Positions 47,330 to 58,829 of a DNA stretch of 64,000 bases are shown in pieces. The position numbers and the translations under genes are program-made. Positions within the stretch are counted from its first letter, which is position 1; every line of letters starts with the position of its first letter. The notes beneath the pieces were generated by a model that made no database searches, was not told the DNA's origin, and saw nothing but the letters and a program-made list of their open reading frames with translations. Source of the stretch: Eopsaltria australis (lineage: Eukaryota > Chordata > Aves > Passeriformes > Petroicidae); the NCBI GenBank assembly GCA_034509425.1, contig JAVTVJ010000854.1, positions 248,001-312,000 of the forward strand, in the 5' to 3' direction.

Positions 47330-47875
47330 GCCAAGGGAATCCTGCCCTGGGTCAGCAGTGCTGTGGTCAGCAGGACCAGGGCAGGGATTGTCCCTCTGTG
47401 CTGGGCACTGCTGAGGCCACACCTCGAATTGTGGGGTCAGTTTTGGACCTCTCACTACAAGAAAGACATTGAGGTTCTGGAGAATGTCCAGAGAAGGGAA
47501 TGAAGCTGGGGAATTCTGGAGCACCAGGAGCAGCTGAGGGAGCTGGGAGGGCTCAGCCTGGAGAAAAGGAGGCTCAGGAGGGACCTTCTGGCTCTGCACA
47601 ACTCCCTGACAGGAGGGTGCAAGAGGAAACAGCTCCAGTTGCACCAGGGGAGGTTTAGATGGGATATTAGGGAAAATTTCATCCCTGAAAGGATGGCCAA
47701 ACATAGGAACAGACTGCCCAGGGAAGTGGTGGAATCGCCATTCCTGGAAGCCCTCAAAAGCCCGTGAAGAAGTCGCATTTAGGGCCACGGTTTAGTGGTG
47801 GACCTGGCTGGACTCGAAGATCCTCAAGGTCTTTTCAACCTCAATGATTTTATGGTTCTAAGATTCTGCAGAGCA
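47330..47875 (+). mobile_element. CR1 LINE 3' fragment, ~545 bp
   Basis: Sense copy that includes part of the ORF2 C-terminus. 'cactgctgaggccacacctcg' and 'ggtcagttttggacctctc' correspond to the family's 'RPHLEYCVQFW' region, 'cactacaagaaagacattgagg' follows, and the tail ends 'tgattttatggttctaagattc'. The frame is broken by stops. Confidence 0.92.
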
Positions 47876-48579
47876 ACGTGGAGTGAAGCAAACTCTGAAA
47901 TCCTGTCTCCATGGCAGCAGCGCCTTTCGGAGACAAATAAACTGCGAGACTGCTGCAGATGCTTGTAACTAATTTTTCTCCCTCTGCCTCTGCCATATGT
48001 TTAATTTATTAGCCTTAAATGATGCATTCTGTAGTAGAAAACAAATACAAACCCATAAACCTGGGCTTTCAAAGCGATAACAAGGGTGTGTTTGTAAGGA
48101 GCAGCGGCACAAAAAGTTGCTGAGAAGTGAGGAGGCAAAGGAAAGAAAGGAGTGTGGCTGAGCTCTATTAATGTCTCATTTTACTACTGAAGTCTCACAA
48201 TTCACCCCAGGCAAGAGATTTCTGGTGCTTACCAAGCACCCTGATGTGATTTATTCTGGCACATCAAGAGCCGTCCTCGTTGCAGCACCTTCATCCCTCT
48301 AAGTTTTCCCTCCTAAGCTTTTGCTCACAACAGAGAATAAATTGTGTTATTAAAATCCAGGGTTTGTGTGCAGCAGGAGCAGAACCACAATACCTGCAGA
48401 GCACAGGCTGCAGGAGCCTGGGTGTGCTCATGCATATGTTTATACCTCCTTGGTGACTCCAGCAACATCAGGGATATCAAATGTAACAGACTAATAGCTT
48501 TCCTAGGTAATAAAAAGGGATTTTTTTTCCCCCCCGATTCGTAAAAGCTGGGACAGATGGGCGTGTTAGCCAAGGGAGT

Positions 48580-48960
48580 TTTGGATGAGCAACATTCACA
48601 TTTGTAGTCTGTACAGATTAAATAAAAAAAAATAAAATAAAAAATCCCCCTACATGTGTAGAAACATAATTTGCACTGCTAGTAAAATGTAGTCAGCTCT
48701 GAGCTAGGATGCACTGCTGATAAATGATGCATAATAACCATTTGGAGTAGGTTAGGACAAGAAATGAAGAACACTCTCGCCTATTAAGGCAGCGAGGGAA
48801 TTTTGGATATTTAGCATCCTGCTAGACTTCAGCTGTAGAGCTGGGATTAATGGCACTTGTAAGAGGAGAGAAGCCGAAAATATGTCTTAAAGAGCATAAT
48901 CTGAAATAATTAGCACAATTCACTTTGTCATGGGCTGATTCTCCCCCCTTTCCCCTCTTT
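48580..48960. other. Non-repetitive AT-rich intronic segment
   Basis: About 380 bp of unique-looking sequence with 'gatgcactgctgataaatg', 'gatgcataataaccattt' and 'ctattaaggcagcgaggg'. No repeat, exon or RNA gene was recognised. It could be conserved non-coding DNA. Confidence 0.3.
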
Positions 48961-49164
48961 GCACATTTGCATTTCTCTAAGCCCTCGTTTGAGACGTCTT
49001 TGCCAAGTTCTCAGCTGCTCTCAGCTGTAGCTCATTGAAGCTGCAGAGAATTTCAGCAGCAGGGAGGATTATTTTTTTTATTTCTTTGGTCTCCTCTTGG
49101 ATGTGCAACTCTGCAGTTTGATTTTTAAATTATTATTAGCAATAATTATTATTAATAATTGTTG

Positions 49165-49272
49165 TCCGTGCTTGGGCAATGCTCTCAAGTTCATGATGAT
49201 CCCCTGAGGGGTCAAGAGCTGGACTTGATGATCCTTGTGGATCCTTCCAATTCAGGATGTTCTCTGATTTAG
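49165..49272 (+). mobile_element. Short CR1 LINE 3' end
   Basis: Sense remnant: 'gggcaatgctctcaagttc', 'gagctggacttgatgatcc' and 'ccaattcaggatgttctctg'. It is the same subtype as the 25.1 and 38.7 kb copies. Confidence 0.82.
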
Positions 49273-50159
49273 AATAGACAGATAAATTGTTCCCTGGAAA
49301 CAACTCAGTCATCATATTTAGCCCCAGTAAAGAAGAAATATTTTTTGTCCAGATTTTTATGACCCTGTTATAGTTTCCACAGCTGGATTTTTAATGCTGT
49401 CGTAGCTCAGCCTCTGAGTGGGCCTTCAGCTGTTTATAACAAGAATGGCTCTTGGGAATTATTAGCAAACATCTTCTCTAGTGGAACATGATTAACACAT
49501 GGCCTGATTCTCCTGCGACCTGGAAGTACAAAACTCTTTGAAAGAGGTTTTGAATGGATTTCCATGGAATTGTGGAATTCTCTTTCTGCAGAAAGACCCC
49601 AAATCCTTGCTAGTACTGCCTGTACCACACCAGGTATATGGAACAGGCCAGGTAGGAATAAATTTATTGATAATAATAAGAAAATTAGATGAAAATTTGA
49701 TTTTGGTGGGGTTTTTTTTCAATCTAACCCCACCTAACTTTTCTTAAACCGCTGACAGCTCTTCCAGGGCTGTACCTCTCGTTGTGATGTTCTCTGGCTT
49801 AACTACCACAACGTAGCTGCCACCTGTAGTAGCTGCTCCTTGCCCAGACCCATTCCCAGCCCCAAGCTGAGGCTTTCACCCAGCCTGGAAATGAGCCAGT
49901 CCCTGGAGCTGCCAGATTCACAGCCCCACTCTGGATTTCTGCATAATTCTCACGTCGGAGAGAAGCACTTTGCGAAGAACAAGTTGCTATTTTTTGGCGG
50001 AGTCTTTGCCAAATTTCCTCTTTCCCAGGGTCTCTTGCACCGAGCTGAATTCCTGAAAATGTCCTTTCCCCTGTGGTTTCTTCCTGTGGGATGCCACATT
50101 GATGGCAGCAGCCAGGATTTGTCCAGATGAGGTGTGAAGGAGGCTCAGTGAGAGGAGCA

Positions 50160-50810
50160 AGAGAGTCAGTGAAGGAAAAAGTGAGAAAAAGGAATGGGAA
50201 GGAAAAAGGAAAGGAGAAGGGAAAGGAAAGGAAAAAAGGAAGGAAAAGGAAAGGAAAAAGGGAAGGAAAAGGGAAAGGAAAGGAAAAAGGGAAAGAAAAA
50301 GGGAAAGAGGAAAAAGAAGGAAAAAGGAAGGGGAAGGAAAGAGGGGAGGGAAAGGGAAAGGAAAGGGGAAAAAAGAGGGGAAGGGGAAGGGGAAGGGGAA
50401 GGGAAAGGAAAGGAAAGGAAAGGAAAGGAAAGGAAAGGAAAGGAAAGGAAAGGAAAGGAAAGGAAAGGAAAGGAAAGGAAAGGAAAGGAAAGGAAAGGAA
50501 AGGAAAGGAAAGGAAAGGAAAGGAAAGGAAAGGAAAGGAAAGGGGGAAAGGAAAGGAGGGAAAGGAAAGGAAAGGAAAGGAAAGGAAAGGAAAGGAAAGG
50601 AAAGGAAAGGAAAGGAAAGGAAAGGAAAGGAAAGGAAAGGAAAAAGGAAGGGGAAGGAAAGAGGGGAGGGAAAGGGAAAGGAGAGGGGAAAAAAGAAGGG
50701 AAAGGGAAACTAAAGGAAAAGGAAAGGAAAGGGAAAAGGAAAAAGGGGAGAGAAAGAAAAAAGGGAAGGAAAATAAAAGGAGAAAGGAAAGGAATATTAA
50801 AAGAGACACT
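50160..50810 (+). repeat. Large (AAAGG)n pentanucleotide / purine tract
   Basis: About 650 bp of almost pure purine on the + strand. Two uninterrupted AAAGG blocks lie at about 50404-50543 (~28 units) and 50561-50642 (~16 units), flanked by interrupted G/A sequence. A 60-bp interrupted block at 50321-50380 recurs at 50641-50700 with two mismatches, exactly 320 bp (64 units) apart. Long reading frames of Lys/Gly/Glu or Phe/Pro/Leu/Ser across it are artefacts of the repeat. Confidence 0.98.
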
Positions 50811-51860
50811 TTTTAAACCCACTGCCTGTTGGGTTTGGACTGATGAAATGTCACCTGTGCTCGGAAATCTCACATGGGAAGAGAAGCCCTTCCCTGCAGG
50901 ATAACCCCCAAACTCTCCACATTCCAGCCAGCTCGGCTCTGTGGCTCCCAGCTGCTGCAGAGCCTCACTGTTAATCAACCTTGGGATGATTTGTGTTGCT
51001 GAGGGACCACTTTCCCAGAGGATTGGTGTTTGGAAACTGTGTCTGCACATCCCTCGCATCTCCTGCAGTCACCTGCCCTGACCTCTGCAGCTCAGGAATT
51101 AGGGCCTTGTCAAGGGGCACTAATCCCAGCTGGCTACTGATCCTGCTGATTCTTAATGAGATTTTCCCATCCTTAGCATTGAGACAGCTTAATTCCTCCT
51201 GCCACAAGGAGGAGGGCTGTAAAAAGCCTCATGGAGACCTCCAGAGCTGAAGAACTCAATGTTATGAGCTGATCTCCAGACATTTCTTTAGGGAAAGGGG
51301 AGAACTGGACTTTGAATCTTCACAGGTCCTAGAAGAGACCTGAAGCTTTTTCTCATTGTTGTTCAGGGGAACTTGCTCCTTTACACATCTTGGGGGACCT
51401 GTTTGCAATGGGAAAACCCGGTTTTTGTTTCCTTTTCTGTCTCATTTGGGGCAGATTTAAACCTGGGTTGCTCATCCTACACTGAGTGCAAACAAAGCTC
51501 TTAATCTTTGAGTTCTTGGAGTGGGGTTGTGATTGAATATTCCAACTTCAGAGACACCCTGAAGTATCTAAGAATAAAATAAATCAATTTTATGCACCTG
51601 CATCTACTGTGAGACACGCCCCCAGCTGCTGAGACCATAGCAGGGTAGGAGCTGATTACAACTCCTGGTATTTATTTAATTAACAGAGGTAATTAAGGGT
51701 CTCGCTTTTGGTTCTGAGGGTCTTGAGCTCAGTCTCTGCCACGGACTCAGGCTGGAATGGTTAGTGCTGGAATAACTCTGGGAAAAATGGGGAATATTGA
51801 GTGGGAGAAGGGCTGCCCATGTGATTAAATGATTGTTTTCCTCCTGTTTCATTTCCACAG

Positions 51861-51930
51861 GGCTCCCTGCCTTGGTGGTTGCCATTTCCGTGGGATTCAC
51901 TAAAGCCAAGGGATACGGCACCGTGAACTA
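51861..51930 (+). CDS. ADGRB1: ADGRB1 exon: TM4 and first part of ECL2
   Basis: A 70-nt exon with acceptor 'tcatttccacag|gg' and donor 'aacta|gtgagt'. Its first two bases complete the Gly codon; 22 codons follow, and two bases of a Tyr codon remain. It encodes the rest of TM4 '[13 protein letters not shown]' and the ECL2 start 'KAKGYGTVN'. Mammalian BAI1 reads 'KGYSTMN' in my recollection, while BAI2 and BAI3 have an Arg-Thr before Lys-Gly-Tyr-Gly-Thr, so 'KAKGY' supports BAI1. The small size is typical for this region of adhesion GPCR genes. Confidence 0.96.
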
Positions 51931-53977
51931 GTGAGTGAAGGATTCCTTTTTCTACCTGTTTTGTCCTCCATCCTTCTTGTCAAAAGCCAGTCACAGACCC
52001 ACAAGGAGGCGGGCTGGGAGCTAAATTTCCATGTGCAGGACAATTCCTGCATCCCTGCCTCCTCAATCCATCATCTGACTGAGCTGGATCATGTGCTCCT
52101 TTAAAAATAAGTTCATAGATATTAATTAAGTTTAAGTGTTGTATTTGTGACACCACTTTGATCATAATACCTTTTACTTAGAGCTTTTTAATGTATTTTT
52201 AAAGGGGAAAAATGTGGAATATTTAAAGTTTAGGAGGTTTAAAAATTAAAAACAGCCCTTTTTTGAATCTGTTTTTATGCTTGATTGGTCCCACGTTTTC
52301 AAAATAGCTCAGTTCAGTTTTAGGCAGTAGAATGAGCCTGACTTGGGCAAACCAAGGTTTTGACAGCAGCCTGTTGTCCAAATTCCACAAGTTTTCTCTT
52401 TAGGAAACTGTCATGTGCTTATAATGGGGGAAGGAAAACAAAGTAGAAATTATGGAAGAGGTAAAATATGAGTCAAGGCAAGGCTGGGCTCACTCAGAGC
52501 TGGACATTAGTAGGACTTTAAATGAAAAAGGAAAAAAAAAGGAGAAAATTTTTTTTCCCCCCTCTGTTGTGAGAAACCTTAGAAATTTCGCACACAGTGA
52601 CCGTCCAGGGGTAATATTTTTTGTAACAATGAGCCAGGCTCTTCCCTACTGCATCCCACAATTTTCCAGAGCCTTCCTGGGCAGGGGCTTGCAGCCCACA
52701 TGGGCAGTGTTTGAGGCTGGAGCTGTTGATGTGGCCGGCACAGCTGAGGCTGTGATCGTCCCACGGAGGAAATGTCATGTGGAACCTCCTGCTCTCCCTC
52801 CATGCCCACCACATCCTGCACACCCACGGCCAAATGGTCCAGGGTTTGCATTTTAATTCAATTAAAGCAGCAGCACAGCAGCGTTTTCTGTTTGCTCTGC
52901 AGCCCAAATTCCTGCATGAGACGGGGCTCGGGATTGTGGATTTCTGGAGTGCAAATCCACAGGCAGAATTCCTGAAGGGTTTATTGGCTGTGCCTGGCTT
53001 GCCTGTCCCACCTTCAGTGTGTGCTGGTGGAGAGGGACCACCAGTGCTTGTTGTGTGGCTCAGGAGAGGACAAAACACAGCCTGGTTTGCAGAAAGATCA
53101 CCAAGATCCCAAATTAATTCCCTTTGGTTTTTCCGTGGGTCAGCTGCTTCTGACACTTTGCTCCAGGCACATCCACGAGAACAATTCACATCCTCAGGGG
53201 GGTGGGAGGGAGGTCCTGGATATTTCTGTGTCCTATTTGTTTAAAGACTGGTGGGATTTGGTGTAAAAAGCTTTGTGGCTCTGCGACAAAAGGGTTTAAA
53301 GGGTTTTGTGGTCGATGTTGACCACACAAAAGTGCCTGGGTGGGGAAGGGAGGGATGCGCAGGAAAGAATTCCCTGCTTTTTTCCCTGGACCACTTTGCC
53401 AGCATCTCCCATGATCCAAACTGCAGCCAGGAGGGTATCAATGTGTGACAAAACCTGCTGGGCTCCTGCTTTGCTCTCACATTGGCACAGGGTGAGGTGG
53501 CCAAGAGGCTGGGCTGACTTTACAGCATTCCCAGGAGTTGCCTGATCGTACCAGCTCTCCTCCTTTTGCTGCCGATCCTCTGACTCCTTTCAGCCCTAAA
53601 GGCTCTGTCCCTCCCTGCATCCAAGGGCTGGATGGCAGGGGATGGAAGGGGATCCTGTGTTCCCAGCTGGAGTGACACCATTTCCCAGCTCTGCTGTCAG
53701 GGTGTTTGTCACCAAAATCATGGTGGTAGAGCCTTCACACCCCAACAAGTCCAGTTTTTGATGAGTTGAGCTGCAGTGACCCTTGTGGGTCGTTTGCCAT
53801 GGACATTCCATGGTTCTGTGGTCCCTCCTTTTGTCTCCATATTTCCCAGTGTGGGGTAAAGCTGGTGAGTCCCACCAAAGTCACGAGGAGAACAACAATT
53901 CCCTTAAAGCTCGAAGATCCCATCAGACATTCCCAACGCTGCCACCTTGCTTTAATTCCACACTGGTACCTTCCAGT

Positions 53978-54300
53978 CCCTAAAAGACCTACAAGAAGGC
54001 TGGGGAGGGGCTTTTTCCAAGGGCATGTAGTGACAGGACAAGGGAAAATGGCTTTGAGCTGAAGGAGGATAAATTTAGATGGGATATTAGGAAGAAATTC
54101 TTCCCTGTGAGGGTGGTGAGGCCCTGGCACAGATTTCCCAGAGAAGCTGTGGCTGCCCCATCCCTGGAAGTGTCCAAGGCCAGGCTGGACAGGGCTTGGA
54201 GCAACCTGGGATAGTGGAAGTCCCTGTCCATGGCAGGGGGATTGGACAAGATGATCTTTCAACCCTCTTCCAACCCAAACCATTCAGTGATTCTCTGAAT
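53978..54300 (+). mobile_element. CR1 LINE 3' fragment
   Basis: Sense copy with 'gtgacaggacaagggaaaatgg', 'gatgggatattaggaagaaa' and 'gtgagggtggtgaggccctgg', and the terminus 'aaaccattcagtgattctctg'. It looks fairly young. Confidence 0.94.
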
Positions 54301-54639
54301 TCCTGTTGGAATTGGCTTTAGCAAGAGCCGGAGTTAAAACAGAGCTCCCTTGCACTGAGTGGTGGCTTCACGAGCCCTGCAGCTGAATAAAATGAACGAG
54401 AGTTACATTTGCACTCTGGTGCATTTTAAAATGCGAAACAAATGTTGCTGTGAGCCCAACTGGGCAGGACACCCCAAAAGCCTGCAGTGCATTCACACTT
54501 GGCCCTGTTTCCCTGCTCAAAAAGGCTTACAAGCTCTGTTGCATTGATGTGTGGGGAGGCCCTTGGTTTTACCTCTCCCCCAGAGTGAAGTCAGCACTGC
54601 ACAGCAGCAATTTCAGAGCTGGACTCAAGAATTTGAGGT

Positions 54640-54860
54640 TTGGCTTGGATATTGGGAAGAAAGTCTTCACTGTGAGGGTGCTGAGAATGTGGCACAGGTT
54701 TCCCAGAGAAGCTGTGGCTGCTCCATCCCTGGAAGTGTCCAAGGCCAGGTTGGATGGGGCTTGGAGCAACCTGGGATAGTGGAAGGTGTCCCTGCCCATG
54801 GCAGGGGTTGGAACTGGGTGATCATGAAGGTCCTTTGAGCCCAGTTTTGTCTCCAGTTTG
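54640..54860 (+). mobile_element. CR1 LINE 3' fragment
   Basis: Sense copy of the same subtype 340 bp downstream of the previous one, sharing 'agagaagctgtggctgc' and 'gcttggagcaacctgggatag'. It lacks the terminal octamer tail and ends about 'aggtcctttgagcccag'. Confidence 0.93.
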
Positions 54861-56478
54861 TAATGGGCACTCACAGGGCATTTCAAATGGTCACTGCAGA
54901 CTTCCAAGGCCCAGTATTTCCATCTTGCAGAAGGAAGGAAAAGCTTTAATCACAGCACGTGCCTCCCTGGGAAGGAGGGGACAGGAGGTGACAAGAGAAA
55001 CCTCAAAGGACTTTTAAAAACCCACAGGAAGATAAACCACACAGAGCCTTTTAAAGCACCTTCCAACACTACAGTTGCTGGGGCCTAAGAGCAGTGCAGG
55101 AGCTCCCATGGTGGAGGTGGACATTAAGCCAAGCAGGGCTCTGTTATTTAGGTGAGCACAGAATTTAGCACTCAACAGCAGTTTTTTCTTTCCTCATCCC
55201 ACTCACAGTGGTTAAAAAACCCTGACATCCAACTACAGGACTTGGTCACAAGGGCATTTTGGGTTCAGCTGCAAGTGTTGAAGGCATTGCAGAATTAAGG
55301 TGTTAAAGACTCTCGGGGCAAAGCTGGTGGAAGGGGCAGGGTGTGAAATGTGTGATGTGCCTTGAGGCTGGAGCTGCCAATCCGGATCTTAGGAATGTGC
55401 CAAGGGTGGCCCAACCACAGTGGAGCAACTTCCATCAGGATGTTCAACCTGGGACCTCACGACTTCACCCAGTTTGGACCTTTTTATTGTGCATGGGATG
55501 AAGTTTTTCTCCAACAATAAAAACACAACCAAGCAGCAGAACATGGTTCTGTCCCATCCAGAATTGTCCCATCAAAGGTTTGGCCGTGTCTCCAAGCTCT
55601 AATGCAGAGATCAGAGCCACTGATAAGTTTAGGGAGCTTGTATTATATTTAATATTTACCATTTATCTGTCCAGACTGGTCCACTGAGTTATAAATTGAG
55701 GCGGGAGAGAGAGAGAGGTTCAGATTAAAAATTGAATATGTGCTGCAGGATTTGGAGTGTCTGTTGTGCTGTGAGTGGCGATTCCCAGCAGCCACTCACT
55801 CAACCTTCATTACTCAGGACACTCCAACAAGGGGATTTTTCCTTTTTCTTCTCTGAACTGCATTTGAAAGGACATTTTGCAGTTGTTTGGAGTGTGCTGG
55901 GATGGGGTAGAGGCTGCACTTCCAGTCTCAAAGCAAGTCTGAGGGGTAGCGGAGGTCTAAAGGACCTGCCACTGATCACCTCCTTAGATTAGGCTGAGTG
56001 CCTGAATAATAACTCTGCTTTTAGCTGCTGCTCCAGGGACTGCCCCTGGACCTCTAAAGCTTCACAAACAACCTCCTGAAGCTTGAAGTGAATAATTGAG
56101 GTTGTGCCACTGGCGCTGGGAATTCACATCCTTCCCCACAAGAGAGCCCATCAAAAGTTTTCCGAGAGCAGAGGCTGCACACAGCAAATTTCTCAGGGTC
56201 CTGGAGTGTCAGTGCATCAGTGCTTTGGTGACCCACAGGTATCTCAGCAGCTTCTGGGTTAATCTGTGGTGGGCCAGCCCTGATTCCCAGCTGAAATCTC
56301 AGCTATACAAAATATTATATTGGGGCTGCCTAATTTTACACAGGATTGAGGTGGGAGCTGTTGCTGGCAAGGCTGGACAGTGGGAAAAAGGGTTCAGCGG
56401 AAGCCAACCCTTCCCAGGACCAGGACAAAGCCACCACCTCCCACCTGTTCTGTGGCAGAGTCACAAAAAGATCAGATG

Positions 56479-56518
56479 TTTTGCAAAAAAAAGGAGTTTT
56501 TTGCAAAACAAAGGAGTT
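56479..56518 (+). repeat. 20-bp tandem duplication
   Basis: Two adjacent copies of 'ttttgcaaaa(a/c)aaaggagtt' at 56479-56498 and 56499-56518 differ at one base. A few more T bases follow. Confidence 0.95.
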
Positions 56519-57962
56519 TTTTTGTGCTGAACACAAGAACTGCTGTCAGTCAAGGAAACACTGTTTAGAAATTGTTAAACTATTCGCTTCCCCCTTTCCA
56601 GTGATAATTTTATTTTAAAAAATCACCAAAGAGATCCCTTGGAAAGTACAGGGGGACCTTTTAGCAAAATGCAAATATTTCTGTGCCTTGTGGGCACAAG
56701 GCTAAAAGCATCTCCACCAGGCTGGGGTTTGCTGTCAGTTCTGTCTCTTGGATGTTCCTTCACCCTTTCCTTCCCCTTCCTGGCATCCAGCACCTCTGAC
56801 AGCCTCAAGTCCTGCAGCCAGAAGGGATCAGGGTTGGTGAGGTGAGATCTCACCTTCACAATTCCTGATTTCCTCAGGAGAGCAGGGACCCTGCAGGAAT
56901 CAGAACCCTCTTTGAGATCCTCCTCACTAATTGCAGTGCAGGACTGTCAGATTTCTTCACTTCAGCCACCAGCTGGAAGAGACACTGAGAAAAAACATCC
57001 CAAAAATCAGGAAAGAGCATTGAATAAAAAGCTTTGGACAAGGAGCTTTTTTTGGGAGCCCTCCTCTTGCATTTAGGGAGACCTCCAATTATTACAGAGC
57101 TCCAAAGCTTCATTTTTGTTCCCTCCCTCCTCAGCTGATTATTCATTTTATTATTTCAGCTGCTCAGACAGCTTGTGACAGAGCAACTTGCTATCAGGAA
57201 GGAATCAGAATTGATTAAATTAGCACATTACAAGCTTAATTTAGAGATAAACAAGGTCCAGAAAACCAGAATATCCTACTTTTGATTTTCAATTTGAAAT
57301 ACTTCTCTTTTTTGGGGGTGCCTTTTCAGAAACATTCCTTATTTTGGGGTGAAAAAAAAGACATTTTTTTGCAGCTCAGAATTATTAAAAAAATTATGAG
57401 GCTGATCAACAAAACTGAAATGGTTCCAGGAAGACTTTTTTTTTCCCCTGGGAGCATCAGTTTGCTCCTGATGCAGAACGAAAGCATCTTGCTGAGGGCA
57501 GGGCAAGTGAATTACTGCGGGGTGAGCTGAGTTAAGAGCTTGGAGAAAGTTCCCTCTGCATTGTGGTTTCCTGCTCTTCTCCCATGATGAGTGCACGCTT
57601 GTTTCCTGCTGAAACAGGATTACTCCATCCCACATTTTCTCCAGGTTTCTGCCCTGTCAGAGCGTGCAAACTTCCCCAGGGGCTGCTGACATGGGGTAAA
57701 TTCCCATCCTCTCCTGATTTGTGTGTCCATGCCCTGAATTGCTGGATTCCCCATTAAAAAAAAAAGGGAATTTCAGCTCCACTGCTGCTGTGGATGCTCA
57801 CGGCTGTCGCAGAGCCACAGATTTGTTTGGTCCAACCACCTGCTCAAGCAGGGTCAAGGATGGAAAATCCACAACTGCTCTGCTCATCTTTTGGCAGGGC
57901 TCAGACTCTTACAGGGGAAAAAGTGTTTCCTTCCTGAATTCATGGTCAAACCTGAAAAACAA

Positions 57963-58110
57963 AAAAATCAGAGAATGGTTTGGGTTGGAAGAGATCTTCA
58001 AGGTTCCAGCCCCCTGCCATGGGCAGGGAGACCTTCCACTATCCCAGGTTGCTCCAAGCCCCATCCAACCTGGTTGTGGATACTTCCAGGGCCTCAACCA
58101 AGAGCTCCCT
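57963..58110 (-). mobile_element. CR1 LINE 3' fragment, antisense
   Basis: The + strand begins 'aatcagagaatggtttgggt', then 'ccccctgccatgggcaggg' and 'cactatcccaggttgctcc', and stops near 'ggatacttccagggcc'. Confidence 0.93.
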
Positions 58111-58762
58111 CAGTTTGAGAAGGCACCAGGCAGTTTAGGAGCCCAAATTCCACCTCTGGTCAGTGCAGAAGGGAGATGTCCCTCTCAGGTTACATGGTGT
58201 GAGGGAGAAGGAACAAGCTGGTTTCCAGCAGAGGCACCACACAGCTCACGTTCAGCTCATCCCATGAGAAATTCCACTCAGGGAGTGCTGTGAATCCCCA
58301 CCTTGCTGTTGTGGTTTTAAATTTCCCCATGGAGGTAATCTCAGAAATATCCTGCACCCCTGGCAGACTCAGGGGTCAGCAAAGGAGGAGGGGACAATTT
58401 CCACTCTTTCTCCTGAGTAAATAGGACAAGAGCATCCCCTTGCCAGCAAAATGCTGCAGCTGCTTCCAGGGCCTGGCCTGAAACAGAGCACTCTCCTTAA
58501 TTTTGCATGAATTCCCCTGTCAAATGTCATCCTTCGGGCAGCTCCCCAGGCAGAGGAGCCTTTATGCAGGTTCAGGAGAAATGGGAGGCAAAACTCGCTC
58601 GAATTAAAGTCCTGGGGTTTTTCTTTTTTATTTGTTTGTTGGTTTTTAGCCATGGGGTGTCACCTCCCAGGCTGAACTCTGCAGGCAAAGGGAAGAAGCC
58701 GACATGTGCCTGTTGGGGACATTTGCCACTGGGTGACTTTCTCTTCTCTCTTCATTTTCCAG

Positions 58763-58829
58763 CTGCTGGCTGTCATTGGAGGGAGGACTCCTCTATGCCT
58801 TCGTGGGACCGGCGGCTGCTGTCGTTTTG
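58763..58829 (+). CDS. ADGRB1: ADGRB1 exon: ECL2 cysteine and TM5 start
   Basis: A 67-nt exon with acceptor 'cttcattttccag|c' and donor 'gttttg|gtattt'. The first base completes Tyr; 22 codons follow and end in phase 0. It encodes '[19 protein letters not shown]' then 'VVL'. The Cys is the conserved ECL2 cysteine that pairs with the TM3 cysteine in this GPCR class, and '[12 protein letters not shown]' starts TM5. The sequence is invariant across BAI receptors as far as I recall. The donor GTATTT is weak compared with the other splice sites here. Confidence 0.96.

Larger units (their letters stand above)
47035..51860 (+). other. ADGRB1: Intron splitting TM4
   Basis: A 4.8-kb intron with donor 'gtgagg' and acceptor 'ctgtttcatttccacag'. 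It holds CR1 sequence at 47.33-47.87 and 49.17-49.27 kb, a non-repetitive AT-rich region at 48.58-49.1 kb, and the AAAGG array at 50.16-50.81 kb. 50.8-51.86 kb shows nothing specific. Confidence 0.85.
51931..58762 (+). other. ADGRB1: Intron within ECL2
   Basis: A 6.8-kb intron with donor 'gtgagt' and acceptor 'ctcttcattttccag'. It contains sense CR1 copies at 53.98-54.30 and 54.64-54.86 kb, an antisense CR1 at 57.96-58.11 kb and a 20-bp tandem duplication at 56.48 kb. 51.9-53.9, 54.9-56.4 and 56.6-57.9 kb show no recognisable genes. Confidence 0.85.

Noticed and set aside
50127..50816. Long reading frames on both strands (Lys/Gly/Glu-rich and Phe/Pro/Leu/Ser-rich)
   Set aside because: They arise from a pentanucleotide repeat that avoids stops in several frames. 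There are no splice sites, domains or start context.
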